This document shows positions 49,024 through 59,036 of a DNA stretch of 64,000 nt, piece after piece. A program made the position numbers and the translations under genes. Position 1 is the first letter of the stretch. Every line of letters begins with the position of its first letter. Under the pieces are notes generated by a model. The model had not been told where the DNA came from. It saw only the letters and a list, made by a program, of their open reading frames with translations, and did not search any database. Source of the DNA: Bacteroidaceae bacterium (GTDB taxonomy: Bacteria; Bacteroidota; Bacteroidia; Bacteroidales; Bacteroidaceae); contig JAKSLI010000003.1 in NCBI GenBank assembly GCA_024401305.1, positions 33,096 through 97,095 of the forward strand. Direction: 5' to 3'.

Positions 49024-49782
49024 ATGAAAAAGACAGTTCTCATAACAGGTGCCACAAGCGGCATCGGTGAAGCCTGCGCAAGAAAGTTTGCTGAAGGCGG
49101 TTATAATCTCATTCTCACGGCACGTCGCGCAGACAAACTCGCTGCAATCAAGGCTGAGTTGGAAGCAGAAGGTGCAAAGGTAAAGACTCTCGTTTTCGAT
49201 GTTCAGGATGCAGAAGCGGCAAAGGCTGCAGTGGAATCGCTTGAACCGGAATGGAAAACGATTGATGTTCTCATAAACAACGCAGGTCTTGCTCTTGGTT
49301 TGGAGAAGGAATACGAAGGCGACATCCAGGAATGGGCAACGATGATTGACACAAACATCAAGGGACTTCTCACCATGACTCGCCTCATCGTTCCCGATAT
49401 GGTGAAGCGCAATGAAGGTCATGTCATAAATGTGGGTAGCGTTGCCGGTGATGCCGCATACGCTGGAGGCAATGTCTATTGCGCAACAAAGGCTGCGGTG
49501 AAGGCAATTACCGACGGTTTGCGCATTGACGTTGCAGAATCGGCGGTTCGTGTCACAAACCTCAAGCCGGGACTCGTAGAAACACATTTCAGCAACATCC
49601 GTTTCCGTGGTGACGACGAGCGTGCCGACAATGTGTATAAAGGCATTACACCACTGACAGGAGATGACATTGCCGACGTGGCATTCTACGCTGCAAGTGC
49701 GCCAAAGCATGTGCAGATAGCAGAGGTTCTTATCCTTGCAACACACCAAGCAAGCGGAAGCGTCATACACAGAGAGTCGTAA
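49024..49782 (+). CDS. Short-chain dehydrogenase/reductase (YdfG-like)
   Basis: 252 residues from the ATG at 49024 (MKKTVLITGATSGIGEACAR); an in-frame ATG at 48976 lies inside the previous gene. NADP motif TGATSGIG at 8-15, the NNAG block (LINNAGLALGL), the catalytic Ser in VINVGSVAGDAAY and Tyr-Lys in VYCATKAAVKAI. The Ala-Arg-Arg after the second strand (LTARRADKL) suggests NADP. The pattern (LGLEKEYEGDIQEW, LKPGLVETHFSNIRF) is that of the YdfG/serine and 3-hydroxy-acid dehydrogenase group. Ends before a shared terminator. Confidence 0.93.
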   Translation: MKKTVLITGATSGIGEACARKFAEGGYNLILTARRADKLAAIKAELEAEGAKVKTLVFDVQDAEAAKAAVESLEPEWKTIDVLINNAGLALGLEKEYEGDIQEWATMIDTNIKGLLTMTRLIVPDMVKRNEGHVINVGSVAGDAAYAGGNVYCATKAAVKAITDGLRIDVAESAVRVTNLKPGLVETHFSNIRFRGDDERADNVYKGITPLTGDDIADVAFYAASAPKHVQIAEVLILATHQASGSVIHRES

Positions 49783-49788
49783 CTAAAA

Positions 49789-49823
49789 TGCCCCCAAAAG
49801 TCAAACAAAAACTTTCGGGGGCA
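49789..49823. terminator. Bidirectional terminator between SDR gene and pgeF
   Basis: TGCCCCCAAAAGT (49789-49801) pairs with ACTTTCGGGGGCA (49811-49823), one mismatch. Flanked by A-rich and T-rich ends. Serves the convergent SDR and pgeF transcripts. Confidence 0.85.
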
Positions 49824-49851
49824 TTATTCTAATAAAAAGGGATTAAGCTAT

Positions 49852-50547
49852 CTACTGCAACATCACCGTGTTGATTATTCTCTGACGATCGAATTGCTTG
49901 CCGAGACGACGGGCAGAGAAGAATTGGTCATGAAGAGTCCATGTACATTCGGGACGGACCTCAATGTTCTCGGCTTTGACTCCTGATGAGAGGAGTTCGA
50001 TACGGCAGACGGCAGGGAGGTCGATGTGCCATTTCAAGGTCTCCCCCACTCCATCCGTTGGGAGGTGTGAAGCTGACATTAATGGCAGACGTTTGGCAGG
50101 AACGCCTGTATCCTTCAGCACTTCCATGGCAGCGAACTTCTCATAGACTTCGTCGCCGACCTCAAAGGCATCAACATGGATGCAAGGTCCGATGACAGCG
50201 AGGATGTCAGCAGGATCGGTTGAGAATTCTTCCTTCATGCGAGTGATAGTGGCTGCAATGATGTTCTGCACAGTGCCTTTCCAACCGGAATGGATGGCCG
50301 CAACAGCTTGATGGCCTGCATCGTAAAGGAGAATAGGCACACAGTCGGCAGTCTTTACACCAATACGAAGTCCGCGCTCGTTGGTGATGAGGGCATCAAC
50401 ACCAGTGATGTCATCCTGTTCCTGAGGAACACGACGAACAAGTGCCGTATGCGCCTGATGTGCAGGAATGACTACTTGGAAGTCTATCGCGTCGGGAATG
50501 TTGGTGGAGAAGGATTCAACTCCTTCCCCTAAATTATAAAGGAGCAC
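49852..50547 (-). CDS. pgeF: YfiH/laccase-domain protein (PgeF-type)
   Basis: 231 residues, starting at a GTG at 50547; an in-frame TAA lies just upstream. The family blocks are present: IGVKTADCVPILLYDAGHQA, AAIHSGWKGTVQNIIA and AVIGPCIHVDAFEVGDEV, with zinc-ligand His and Cys. In other bacteria these proteins act on purine nucleosides or edit peptidoglycan precursors. It is shorter than many members (about 240-280), because the usual N-terminal TTRxGGVS block is not there. This may be a short lineage form or erosion by the palindromic repeat 36 bases upstream. Last gene of the envelope operon. Confidence 0.88.
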   Translation of the reverse strand: MLLYNLGEGVESFSTNIPDAIDFQVVIPAHQAHTALVRRVPQEQDDITGVDALITNERGLRIGVKTADCVPILLYDAGHQAVAAIHSGWKGTVQNIIAATITRMKEEFSTDPADILAVIGPCIHVDAFEVGDEVYEKFAAMEVLKDTGVPAKRLPLMSASHLPTDGVGETLKWHIDLPAVCRIELLSSGVKAENIEVRPECTWTLHDQFFSARRLGKQFDRQRIINTVMLQ

Positions 50548-50548
50548 G

Positions 50549-50621
50549 TTTGATATTTATAATTTACGGATTTACAATCACCAAATTTGCACAAAAGGGT
50601 CAGACCCCTTTGTGCAAATTT
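50549..50621 (-). repeat. Composite repeat before pgeF
   Basis: 50583-50621 is the 37-bp palindrome (AAATTTGCACAAAAGGGTC type) in the opposite orientation to the addA copy, followed on the minus strand by ATTGTAAATCCGTAAATTAT and then the GTG of pgeF. Confidence 0.9.
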
Positions 50622-50624
50622 CTC

Positions 50625-52082
50625 TTAAATCGCCTTCAATATTGCGAGGAGATGCTGCCAAACCATATCTACAGTAGGGATAAGGAGGCGTTCATCAGGA
50701 GAGTGAACACCGCGGAGTGTTGGTCCGAAGCTTACCATGTCGAGGTTTGGATAGCGCTCTGAGAAAAGTCCGCACTCTAGACCGGCGTGGATGCCGAGAA
50801 CGAGAGGTTCCTTGCCAAAGAGTTCCTTGTATGTATGGACAGTGATGTCTGTGAGTTTGCTGTTCGGATTCATCTTCCATGCAGGATAGCCATCGCCCTG
50901 AACAACTTCTGCACCAGCAAGTTGGAAACAAGCCTTGATGGTTGCCGCCATGTTGCGAAGATTACTCATCACATTTGAACGCTGAGAAGCTACAATCTTG
51001 ATAATTGTTTCAGAAGTTTCAGGGGTTTCAATGGTTTCAACGGAAGCGACATTGCTTGAAGTCTCAACAAGCCATGCGATAGCCTCATCCTGACAGTTGG
51101 TATAAACACCGTTATCAACAGCCTGAAGGGCGCGGATGACATTTGTACTTACTGCCTTTGGAAGAACCGGCTCAGCATCACAGCTCTCCATGTGGAACTG
51201 CATGTTTGGTTCCGTTACATGGAACTCCTCCTCAAATTCAGAAACCATGACATTCCAGTCAACACGAACGGTTTCCTTCTCTGCGAAAGGTACGGCGAAG
51301 ACGATTACGCCATCGCGAGGAATGGCATTGTGCATACGACCAGAAGCAAAGGAAGCAAGACGGAGATCCATCTTCTCCTGCTCAGCATAGAGGAAGCGAG
51401 AGAGAAGTTTGATGGCGTTAGCGCGCTTCTTGTTGATGTCGTCGCCACTATGACCACCTGTCAATCCCTGTAGCTGTGCCTTCATGAAGAAATAGCGTTC
51501 TGGAGCTGCCTCCTTCTCGAAGCGGAAGAATGCCTCCGTGTTGATACCACCAGCGCAAGAAACGAAGATTTGTCCTTCGTCCTCACTGTCAAGGTTGATG
51601 AGCATGGAACCTGTCATGAAGTCGCCCTTCATGCCCATGGCACCAGTGAGACCAGTCTCCTCGTCGCGAGTGAAGACGCACTCGAGAGGTCCGTGCTCAA
51701 AATTGCCATCAAGAAGCGCAAGTTCCATAGCCACGCCGATGCCGTCGTCAGCACCGAGAGTAGTACCCTTAGCCTTCATCCAGTCGCCATCAATGTAAGT
51801 CTGGATAGGATCGTTGTCGAAGTCGATGTCACAGTCAGGGAGTTTCTCGCAGACCATGTCCATGTGGCTTTGAATAATGACAGTAGGCTTGTCTTCCATG
51901 CCTGCTGAAGCAGGTTTGCGGATGATGACATTGCCAGTTTCATCAACTACAGTTTCAAGACCGCGGCTTTCGCCAAATTCCTTAAGGAAAGATATCATTT
52001 TCTCCTCGTGCTTTGAAGGACGAGGGATGTTGTTTATTGCTGCGAATTGCTCAAATACACAGCTTGGTTTCAGGTTTTCCAT
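50625..52082 (-). CDS. pepD: Aminoacyl-histidine dipeptidase (M20 family)
   Basis: 485 residues, full PepD length. Metal-site blocks are VIIQSHMDMVCEKLPDCDID, LGADDGIGVAMELALLDGN and FTRDEETGLTGAMGM; a lid domain follows, and the C-terminus has GIHAGLECGLFSERYPNLD and MVSFGPTLRGVHSPDERL. It cleaves Xaa-His and related dipeptides in the cytoplasm with two metal ions. Near residue 350-362 there is an unusual insert, VETIETPETSETI, encoded by four 9-base repeats, placed in a surface loop before IVASQRSNVMSNL. ATG at 52082 follows the composite palindromic leader. Confidence 0.93.
   Translation of the reverse strand: MENLKPSCVFEQFAAINNIPRPSKHEEKMISFLKEFGESRGLETVVDETGNVIIRKPASAGMEDKPTVIIQSHMDMVCEKLPDCDIDFDNDPIQTYIDGDWMKAKGTTLGADDGIGVAMELALLDGNFEHGPLECVFTRDEETGLTGAMGMKGDFMTGSMLINLDSEDEGQIFVSCAGGINTEAFFRFEKEAAPERYFFMKAQLQGLTGGHSGDDINKKRANAIKLLSRFLYAEQEKMDLRLASFASGRMHNAIPRDGVIVFAVPFAEKETVRVDWNVMVSEFEEEFHVTEPNMQFHMESCDAEPVLPKAVSTNVIRALQAVDNGVYTNCQDEAIAWLVETSSNVASVETIETPETSETIIKIVASQRSNVMSNLRNMAATIKACFQLAGAEVVQGDGYPAWKMNPNSKLTDITVHTYKELFGKEPLVLGIHAGLECGLFSERYPNLDMVSFGPTLRGVHSPDERLLIPTVDMVWQHLLAILKAI
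51007..51042 (-). repeat. 9-bp tandem repeats coding (xET)4 in pepD
   Basis: GTTTCAGAA, GTTTCAGGG, GTTTCAATG, GTTTCAACG on the plus strand; translated on the minus strand as VET, IET, PET, SET. Shares its core with the parC tail repeats at 23331-23412. Confidence 0.85.
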
Positions 52083-52087
52083 TTGGA

Positions 52088-52141
52088 TCTATAATTTACG
52101 AATTAATTTGCACAAAGGGGTCTGACCCTTTTGTGCTAATT
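52088..52141 (-). repeat. Composite repeat before pepD
   Basis: 52105-52141 is a copy of the 37-bp palindrome with one base changed (CTAATT end). On the minus strand it is followed by TTCGTAAATTATAGATCC and the pepD ATG. Confidence 0.85.
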
Positions 52142-53689
52142 TTACATTTTCACTTTTATCTTCACGCCATCGCTTTCGTTCTGCAGACGGTCGAGGGCAG
52201 TGACACAATATATGACCTGCTGTTTCTTACCTGTCTTTTCAACAACAGGAAGCTTATAGTAGCAGTTTGAAGTGATGGCAACAATCTTTGAGGCGTCGCC
52301 AAGGTTCGGTTTCTCGTTAGCCTCGAAGCGATAGACTAGATATTTCACGGCAGCATCTTTCCAATCCTTACCCTTTGGGGCAGTCCAGAAGAGCATCTGA
52401 TCGCCTTTGACCTTCACCTGCTTAAGCTTTGAAACGCAATCAGGAGCTTTGCCATCGATGAAGTCCATCTTAGGCTGGAGGACAGGAGTGTTCCAATACT
52501 TGCCCTGAAGGCGAGAACCGTAGTTGCCGAGATTGTCAACTGCAACGCGCGAATACCACAGTACAGTGCCCTTCACATTTGATAGTTTCTCGTGAAGAGC
52601 ATATTTCGCTGCCATCTGGTCTTGCGTTGGGTTAACGAGATCCTTGTTGCCCACAGTGCGCTCGATGTCTTCTCCGATATAGAGCGGACGATTCGTGAAA
52701 TGCTCGTTCCACCAATTGATGAGCGTCTCGTAATCGGCTGACTTATGACCAATCTGCCAATAGAGCTGGGGCACGGTGTAATCAACCCAACCTTTCTCGT
52801 CCCAAAGTAGGCAATCGGCATAGAGGTCGTCGTAGTTCTGAGTACCATTGGTATTGCTACCGCGAGAATCGTTCTTCTTGTTTCGATAGATTCCGAAAGG
52901 AGAAACGCCGAACTTTACCCAAGGCTTTGTCTGCTTGATGGTCTTGGAAAGTTGCTCGATAAATACATTCACATTGCGACGACGCCAATCGCCGAGAGTC
53001 AAAGGAGTTCCTTGCGCGCGCGTTCTATAATATTCATACTGCTCAAGGTCAGGCAACTGCTGACCGGCTACTGGATATGGATAGAAATAATCGTCAATGT
53101 GAAGACCGTCAACATCGTAACGGCCAACGATATCCGCAACAACCTTGCAGATGTAGTCGCGACACTCCTTGTAAGCTGGGTTGAGAAGTGTCAGACCGTC
53201 GTACTTGAAGCAATACTCAGGGTGCAGCATTACGATATGGTTTGGCGCAAGATCCTTTGTGCCCTTGGTCAAGGCACGATATGGATTAATCCAAGCGTGC
53301 AACTCCATGTTTCGCTTGTGGCACTCAGTAATCATCCACTGAAGCGGATCCCAATAAGGTGTAGGAGCCTCGCCCTGACGACCTGTGAGGAACTTGCTCC
53401 AAGGCTCGATGTCGCTCTTGTAAAGCGCATCACACTCAGGACGTACCTGGAAAATTATGGCATTTGCACCTTGAGCCTTGAGTGTGTTCAACTGATGAGT
53501 GAGATTGCGCTGCATCTCGGCAGTTCCCATGCCCTGGAACTGACCGTTGACACACTGAATCCATGCACCACGGAACTCACGCTTCTTTGGGTTGTCGCCT
53601 TCTGAAAGTGTTCCCGAAGAAGTATGGCAAGAAACAAAAATACTACTTGCGATGACTGCAAGTAGTATTGTTATGATGTTTTTTCTCAT
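52142..53689 (-). CDS. DigH/YngK-like glycosidase lipoprotein (GHL10 domain)
   Basis: 515 residues. A lipoprotein signal is likely (AVIASSIFVSCHTSSG). The GHL10 (DUF187) TIM-barrel spans about 35-370, with REFRGAWIQCVNGQFQGMG, GANAIIFQVRPECDALYKSD, ELHAWINPYRALTKGT, DVDGLHIDDYFYPYPV (the two Asp are likely catalytic) and VDYTVPQLYWQIGHKSADYE. A fibronectin III-like C-terminal domain follows (about 415-515). E. coli DigH of this family acts on denuded peptidoglycan glycan strands during division. It sits in an envelope operon after lipoprotein OmpH (27 bases). The stop abuts a palindromic repeat. Confidence 0.9.
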   Translation of the reverse strand: MRKNIITILLAVIASSIFVSCHTSSGTLSEGDNPKKREFRGAWIQCVNGQFQGMGTAEMQRNLTHQLNTLKAQGANAIIFQVRPECDALYKSDIEPWSKFLTGRQGEAPTPYWDPLQWMITECHKRNMELHAWINPYRALTKGTKDLAPNHIVMLHPEYCFKYDGLTLLNPAYKECRDYICKVVADIVGRYDVDGLHIDDYFYPYPVAGQQLPDLEQYEYYRTRAQGTPLTLGDWRRRNVNVFIEQLSKTIKQTKPWVKFGVSPFGIYRNKKNDSRGSNTNGTQNYDDLYADCLLWDEKGWVDYTVPQLYWQIGHKSADYETLINWWNEHFTNRPLYIGEDIERTVGNKDLVNPTQDQMAAKYALHEKLSNVKGTVLWYSRVAVDNLGNYGSRLQGKYWNTPVLQPKMDFIDGKAPDCVSKLKQVKVKGDQMLFWTAPKGKDWKDAAVKYLVYRFEANEKPNLGDASKIVAITSNCYYKLPVVEKTGKKQQVIYCVTALDRLQNESDGVKIKVKM

Positions 53690-53716
53690 TTTATTGTCAA
53701 CAAGTTATAACTTGCA

Positions 53717-54289
53717 TTACTTACCTGGCTTGTATTCCTTGTTAAGACCGTTGATAACTTCTGCTGTCACATCGTATGCCTTGTCAGCATAAAGGAGGTT
53801 GTCGCCTGACTTAGAGAAGATGAAAGCGAAACCCTTTTCCTTGTTGTAACGAGCTATGAAACCGTGGATAGTGTCTGCAAGAGCCTGGTTGAACTTGTCC
53901 TGCTCCTGAGCGAACTCAGCTGTAAGACGCTGCTGGAGAGCCTGAAGATCCTGACCCTGGCGCTGAAGACCTGCCTGAACGCTCTGAGCCTGCTGCTGAG
54001 TGTACTTGTTTGCCTGGATGTCCTGCTGGAACTTAGCAGCAGCAGCTTCAAGGTTCTTCTGCTTTGAAGAGAGAGTGTTTTCAATGTTCTGACCCTTCTT
54101 CTCGAGTTCTGCCTTCTTGTCGATACAGAACTTATACTGAGTCATGATAGAGTCGATTTCCACATAAGCCATTTTCTGACCGTCTGCACTACCAGCAGGA
54201 GCTGCTGCAGAGTCAACCTTTGGTGCTTCATTGTTGCAAGAAGCAAGAGTAAGAGCAGCCATCGCTGCAATCATTAAGAACTTTTTCAT
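53717..54289 (-). CDS. OmpH/Skp-family lipoprotein chaperone
   Basis: 190 residues. The signal MKKFLMIAAMAALTLASCNN has the clean lipobox LASC, so the mature protein starts with a lipidated Cys. This differs from classical soluble periplasmic Skp. The family core is MAYVEIDSIMTQYKFCIDKK, then a long Gln/Ala-rich coiled coil (about 60-150, QNIENTLSSKQKNLEAAAAK) and FAFIFSKSGDNLLYADKAYD near the end. It should hold unfolded outer-membrane proteins; lipidation would anchor it to a membrane. Cotranscribed with DigH-like, pepD and pgeF. Confidence 0.9.
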   Translation of the reverse strand: MKKFLMIAAMAALTLASCNNEAPKVDSAAAPAGSADGQKMAYVEIDSIMTQYKFCIDKKAELEKKGQNIENTLSSKQKNLEAAAAKFQQDIQANKYTQQQAQSVQAGLQRQGQDLQALQQRLTAEFAQEQDKFNQALADTIHGFIARYNKEKGFAFIFSKSGDNLLYADKAYDVTAEVINGLNKEYKPGK

Positions 54290-54331
54290 ATAATGTAATT
54301 ATTTATTTTTCATTAATCAATATAAATAAAA

Positions 54332-54544
54332 CTATTCACTTGCAAGCTTGAGTTTCTTGTCTGCCGCCTCGCGAGCCTCCTTGTCCTGCTTCATCACACA
54401 ATGAATTCCCTGCTTGCGAAGAGCCGGATTGTCGCTCACATGCTGTGAAGAGAACTTACCTTTCGGCTTGAGAAGAATCTTCACAGAAAGGAAAAGAACA
54501 GCCACTCCAATGATGGCAAGTGATAGGAGAACAGTTTTAATCAT
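54332..54544 (-). CDS. Small membrane protein, first gene of the envelope operon
   Basis: 70 residues from the ATG at 54544 (MIKTVLLSLAIIGVAVLFLS), chosen over an upstream ATG at 54559. One membrane segment at about 4-24, then a Lys-rich cytoplasmic or periplasmic tail (KILLKPKGKFSSQHVSDNPA, LRKQGIHCVMKQDKEAREAA). I know similar short proteins from other Bacteroidales only as conserved and uncharacterised. A -7 box lies about 26 bases upstream. ompH follows after 42 bases. Confidence 0.85.
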   Translation of the reverse strand: MIKTVLLSLAIIGVAVLFLSVKILLKPKGKFSSQHVSDNPALRKQGIHCVMKQDKEAREAADKKLKLASE

Positions 54545-54569
54545 ATAATATATATGCACAATTTGGGTG

Positions 54570-54577
54570 CAAAATTA
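54570..54577 (-). promoter_or_regulatory. -7 promoter box (TAATTTTG) for the envelope operon
   Basis: TAATTTTG on the minus strand, 26 bases before the ATG at 54544; divergent from the dnaE promoter. Confidence 0.6.
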
Positions 54578-54651
54578 CAAAATGATTATCAATAACACAA
54601 ATTATTTTCAAGAAAAAGTGATTTTTTGTTGGCGGTTTAATTAATAAAGTC

Positions 54652-54659
54652 TATCTTTG
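54652..54659 (+). promoter_or_regulatory. -7 promoter box (TATCTTTG) for dnaE
   Basis: TATCTTTG, 22 bases before the dnaE ATG. A TTTG at 54625-54628 is 23 bases upstream, slightly long for the consensus. Confidence 0.6.
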
Positions 54660-54680
54660 CAACCACATTAACATTATCAC

Positions 54681-57600
54681 ATGGAAGACTTCATACACCT
54701 ACACGTTCACACTTACTACTCCATTCTTGACGGAATGTCGCAGATTAAAAAGCTCATAGACAAGGCTGTAGGCGACGGAATGCGAGGCATGGCTCTCACC
54801 GACCACGGAAACATGTTCGGTGTGAAAGAGCTGTTTGACGAATGCGAAAAGCTAAACAAGGGCAGAAAGAAAGAGGGACTTGAACCATTCAAGCCTATTT
54901 TTGGCTGCGAAATGTACGTTGCTCGCCGAGGTTTGACTCTGCAAAACCAAGACAAGAACCACCCCGAAGACCGAGGTGGTTGGCACCTTATTGTGCTTGC
55001 TAAGAACCTCAACGGCTACAAAAACCTCATAAAACTCGTATCAAACGCATGGGTTGACGGCTATTACGGTCGCCCTCGTACTGACCATGAGCAGTTGGAG
55101 AAATATCACGAAGACCTGATAGTTTGCTCTGCTTGTATCGGTGGTGAGGTTCCAAAGAAGATTCTTGCCGGCGACATTGAAGGTGCAAGGAAGGCTATTG
55201 AATGGCACAAGAACATCTGGGGCGACGACTACTACCTTGAACTTCAGCGTCATGAGGTGAAGGATCCTAACCAGCGTGCCAACCGCGAGACTTTCCCTCT
55301 GCAGCAGCAGGCTAACGAGGTTATCATCCAGCTCGCAAAGGAATATGGCGTGAAACTCATCTGCACAAACGATGTTCACTTCGTTAACGAAGACAATGCT
55401 GAGGCTCACGACCACCTTCTCTGCCTCTCTACGTCAAAAAGTCTCGACGATCCTACGAGAATGCTTTACTCAAAGCAGGAGTGGTTTAAGACGAAAGAGG
55501 AAATGAACGAGATTTTCGCTGATGTTCCAGAGGCTCTTGCCAACACATGCGAGATTCTGGACAAGTGCGAATTCTATAATCTTGACTCTGACCCAATCAT
55601 GCCTTTCTTCCCTATTCCTGAGAGTTTCGGAACGGAAGAGGAATGGCGAAAGAAATTCACGGAAGAAGATCTCTACAAGGAATTCACGACCGACGAGAAT
55701 GGAGAGAATCCGATGCCGGAAGAAGAAGGCCTAAAGAAGATAAAGAAACTTGGTGGATACGACAAGCTTTACCGCATAAAGTTCGAAGCCGATTTCCTCG
55801 CAAAGCTAGCATACGAAGGTGCTCAGCGCATATATGGCTCAGGAACAGCTGATGATCTCACTGCAGACAAGCTCATTAAGGGCAGCTATGGAATTCCGGA
55901 AGAAGTGGAAGACCGCATCCGCTTCGAACTTCACATCATGAAGACAATGGGTTTCCCTGGCTACTTCCTCATCGTGTCCGACTTCATTAACAGCGCTCGC
56001 AAGGAGCTTGACGTATGGGTAGGTCCTGGTCGTGGTTCCGCAGCAGGTTCTGTTGTGGCTTACTGCTTGGGTATCACCAAGATAGACCCACTGAAGTACG
56101 ATTTGCTTTTTGAGCGTTTCCTTAACCCAGACCGTATCTCACTTCCCGATATCGATACCGACTTCGACGACGACGGACGCGGAAAAGTGCTGCAATGGGT
56201 AATGGACAAGTACGGTCATGAGAACTGTGCTCACATCATCACATACGGTTCGATGGCTGCAAAGAACTCTATAAAGGATGTTGCGCGCGTGGAAGGTTTC
56301 CCTCTCGACAAGACGAATGCTCTTTGCAAGGCGATGCCAGACCGACTACCGGAAGGAAAGCCAAAACTCGACAATTACATAAAATATACGCCTGAGTTAC
56401 AGCAGGCTGCCGCTTCTTCTGACCCTCGCGAGGCTAACACCATAAAATATGCGAGAATGCTTGAAGGAACTGTTCGCGGAACTGGTATCCATGCCTGCGG
56501 TTTCATTATCTGTCGCGACCCTATCAGCGACCATGTTCCTGTATCAACAGCTGACGACCCTGACTTCCCTGACATTAAGACTGCGGTAACTCAGTATGAC
56601 GGACATGTCATTGAATCCACGGGTCTTATCAAGATGGACTTCCTCGGACTGAAAACACTCTCAGAGCAGAAGGAATGTTGCAAGAACATAAAGATTACTC
56701 GCGGCATTGACGTTGACCTCGACCATATTCCTATCGATGACCCGAAAACATACGAGCTCTATCAGAAAGGTCAGACCATAGGTACTTTCCAGTTTGAATC
56801 GGCTGGTATGCAGAAATACCTTCGTGAACTACATCCTACAGTCTTTGAGGACCTTATCGCGATGAATGCCCTCTATCGCCCAGGACCTATGGATTACATT
56901 CCTTCGTTCATTGCAAGAAAGAACGGTCGCGAGCCTATCACTTACGACATTGATTGCATGGAGAAGTATCTCAAGGACACTTACGGAATCACGGTTTACC
57001 AGGAGCAGGTGATGCTCTTGTCACGTCAGCTTGCAGACTTTACCCGAGGCGAATCGGACGCTCTTCGTAAAGCCATGGGTAAGAAGAAGAAGGACATCGT
57101 CGACGCGATGAAGCCAAAGTTCATTGAAGGTGGAAAGAAGAACGGTCACGATCCGAAAGTTCTCGAAAAGATTTGGGCTGACTGGGAGAAGTTCGCATCA
57201 TACGCCTTCAACAAATCGCACGCTGCTTGCTATTCTTGGGTAGCTTACCAAACAGCTTATCTCAAGGCAAATTACCCAGAAGAGTTCATGGCAGCCCTGC
57301 TTACCCGACGCCGTTCGGACATCAAGGAAGTGACAAAGCTTCTCGATGAATGCAAGGCCCTCGGTATTGTGGTGAAAGGCCCGTCTGTAAATGACTCTCG
57401 CCAGACTTTCAACGTGGCAAAAGACGGTAGCATTCGCTTCGGATTTGCTGCTATCAGTGGTATTGGCGATGGCGCTGCTGACGAGATTGTTCGTGAGCGC
57501 GAGGCCAATGGACCTTACAAGGACATCTTTGATTTTGTAAAGCGCATAAACTTCTCTTCTGTAAACAGCAAATGTATTGAGAATCTCGCCTACAGTGGAG

Positions 57601-58463
57601 GGTTTGACTGCTTCGGACTTCCACGCGAACAGTACTTTGCCCCAAATGCAAAGGGCGAACCATTCTTCAAGGAACTTGTTGGTTTCGGTCAAAGATATCA
57701 GCAGACACAACAGGAGTCAAAGACTGACTTGTTCGGATTATTCGGAGATGATGGCGGTGTGGAAATAGCCCTACCGAAGTTGCCTCCATTTGCAGAAATG
57801 AGCAACATCCAGAAGCTTAATATTGAGCGTGGACTTATCGGACTCTATCTCTCTGCTCATCCGCTTGATGAATTCAAGGCTGTTCTCACAGGCTTCTGCA
57901 ACACAAGGACTGACGAACTTGAGAAGATTGATGAGCTTGCAAAACGCGAAGAAATTCGTCTCGGTGGTATCATTACGAAAACCAAGACCGGCTACACGAA
58001 GAAGGGCAATATCCCTTATGGCGTGATAACAATAGAGGATTACGAGGGTACCGGCGAAATATTCCTTATGGACAAGCTCTGGACCGACCATGTGGGAATT
58101 CTTACCGAAGGTTCTACCGTCTATCTTAAAGGAAAGATGGAACCTCGCAACCGTTACAACACAGAAGATCTAGTGTTCCGTCCATCCGAAATCCGACAGC
58201 TTGGCAAAGTTCAGGAAGAGCATCTCGCTGGCATAAAGATTTCGTTCATGGCGGAAGATGTTGACAAGATGGATGTCTCAGACCTCCTCGAACTGATAAA
58301 AGTAAACCAAGGCAACGCGCTTGTTACTCTTGAAGTCAAGACTTCCGGCACAAACCGTCCACTCAATCTGCAAAGTTCAAAGACTACTGTCGGCGTAACC
58401 CAGAAACTCATCGACAAGATAAACGCAATGAAGTCATTCGATTGCGAGGCAATTTGGAACTAA
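54681..58463 (+). CDS. dnaE: DNA polymerase III alpha subunit
   Basis: 1260 residues, full length. N-terminal PHP domain ([34 protein letters not shown]) at about 1-220. The polymerase core has [20 protein letters not shown] at about 450 and the catalytic aspartates in [12 protein letters not shown] near 488-497, then a third in [10 protein letters not shown]-type palm sequence. Then the HhH and OB domains ([20 protein letters not shown] near 1090), the latter binding single-stranded DNA. It is the main replicative polymerase. Ends at a perfect terminator shared with folA. Confidence 0.96.
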   Translation: MEDFIHLHVHTYYSILDGMSQIKKLIDKAVGDGMRGMALTDHGNMFGVKELFDECEKLNKGRKKEGLEPFKPIFGCEMYVARRGLTLQNQDKNHPEDRGGWHLIVLAKNLNGYKNLIKLVSNAWVDGYYGRPRTDHEQLEKYHEDLIVCSACIGGEVPKKILAGDIEGARKAIEWHKNIWGDDYYLELQRHEVKDPNQRANRETFPLQQQANEVIIQLAKEYGVKLICTNDVHFVNEDNAEAHDHLLCLSTSKSLDDPTRMLYSKQEWFKTKEEMNEIFADVPEALANTCEILDKCEFYNLDSDPIMPFFPIPESFGTEEEWRKKFTEEDLYKEFTTDENGENPMPEEEGLKKIKKLGGYDKLYRIKFEADFLAKLAYEGAQRIYGSGTADDLTADKLIKGSYGIPEEVEDRIRFELHIMKTMGFPGYFLIVSDFINSARKELDVWVGPGRGSAAGSVVAYCLGITKIDPLKYDLLFERFLNPDRISLPDIDTDFDDDGRGKVLQWVMDKYGHENCAHIITYGSMAAKNSIKDVARVEGFPLDKTNALCKAMPDRLPEGKPKLDNYIKYTPELQQAAASSDPREANTIKYARMLEGTVRGTGIHACGFIICRDPISDHVPVSTADDPDFPDIKTAVTQYDGHVIESTGLIKMDFLGLKTLSEQKECCKNIKITRGIDVDLDHIPIDDPKTYELYQKGQTIGTFQFESAGMQKYLRELHPTVFEDLIAMNALYRPGPMDYIPSFIARKNGREPITYDIDCMEKYLKDTYGITVYQEQVMLLSRQLADFTRGESDALRKAMGKKKKDIVDAMKPKFIEGGKKNGHDPKVLEKIWADWEKFASYAFNKSHAACYSWVAYQTAYLKANYPEEFMAALLTRRRSDIKEVTKLLDECKALGIVVKGPSVNDSRQTFNVAKDGSIRFGFAAISGIGDGAADEIVREREANGPYKDIFDFVKRINFSSVNSKCIENLAYSGGFDCFGLPREQYFAPNAKGEPFFKELVGFGQRYQQTQQESKTDLFGLFGDDGGVEIALPKLPPFAEMSNIQKLNIERGLIGLYLSAHPLDEFKAVLTGFCNTRTDELEKIDELAKREEIRLGGIITKTKTGYTKKGNIPYGVITIEDYEGTGEIFLMDKLWTDHVGILTEGSTVYLKGKMEPRNRYNTEDLVFRPSEIRQLGKVQEEHLAGIKISFMAEDVDKMDVSDLLELIKVNQGNALVTLEVKTSGTNRPLNLQSSKTTVGVTQKLIDKINAMKSFDCEAIWN

Positions 58464-58468
58464 AAGAA

Positions 58469-58505
58469 TTACCCCCGAAAGTTTTCATCCAACTTTCGGG
58501 GGTAA
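58469..58505. terminator. Bidirectional terminator between dnaE and folA
   Basis: TTACCCCCGAAAGTT (58469-58483) pairs perfectly with AACTTTCGGGGGTAA (58491-58505), 7-base loop. It stops the convergent dnaE and folA-thyA transcripts. Confidence 0.9.
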
Positions 58506-58550
58506 CTTGTTATAATATCTTTTGGTTGTTATTTTCGTAACATTTCCTAT

Positions 58551-59036
58551 TTATCCACGAACATAATCCACAAACGAATAGCGATAAGCGTGCTTTTCGT
58601 CCGTTTCATGATCCTCACGCTCTACCTCTTTCCATACATTCTTATCCACCTCTGGAAAGAAAGCATCTGCCTGTGAAGGTTCATCGTCAATCTCCGTCAA
58701 ACAAAGACGGTCTGCCTTGTCTATCAGCGACTTATACAATTGCTCGCCACCAATAATAAAGACATTGTCGTCCTTGCAAGCCTCAAGCGCAGCATCAATG
58801 GAAGCAAACACCTCTGCGCCTTCTGCCTTGTACTCTAGGTTACGGGAAATAACTACATTACGGCGATTTGGAAGCGCACCTTTAGGCAGAGACTCAAAAG
58901 TCTTTCTGCCCATTACGATTGTGTTTCCTGTTGTCAATGCCTTGAAACGCTTCAGGTCGTTTGGCAACCAATATATGAGTTTATTCTGGAAGCCGATGGC
59001 ATAATTCTTTGCCACGGCAACTATCATTGAAATCAT
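58551..59036 (-). CDS. folA: Dihydrofolate reductase
   Basis: 161 residues. It reduces dihydrofolate to tetrahydrofolate with NADPH. Family blocks are [40 protein letters not shown] (the active-site acid is the Asp in PNDLKRF), [20 protein letters not shown] and [13 protein letters not shown]. It overlaps the end of thyA by 4 bases, so translation is likely coupled. The pair supplies and recycles the folate used for dTMP. Confidence 0.96.
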   Translation of the reverse strand: MISMIVAVAKNYAIGFQNKLIYWLPNDLKRFKALTTGNTIVMGRKTFESLPKGALPNRRNVVISRNLEYKAEGAEVFASIDAALEACKDDNVFIIGGEQLYKSLIDKADRLCLTEIDDEPSQADAFFPEVDKNVWKEVEREDHETDEKHAYRYSFVDYVRG

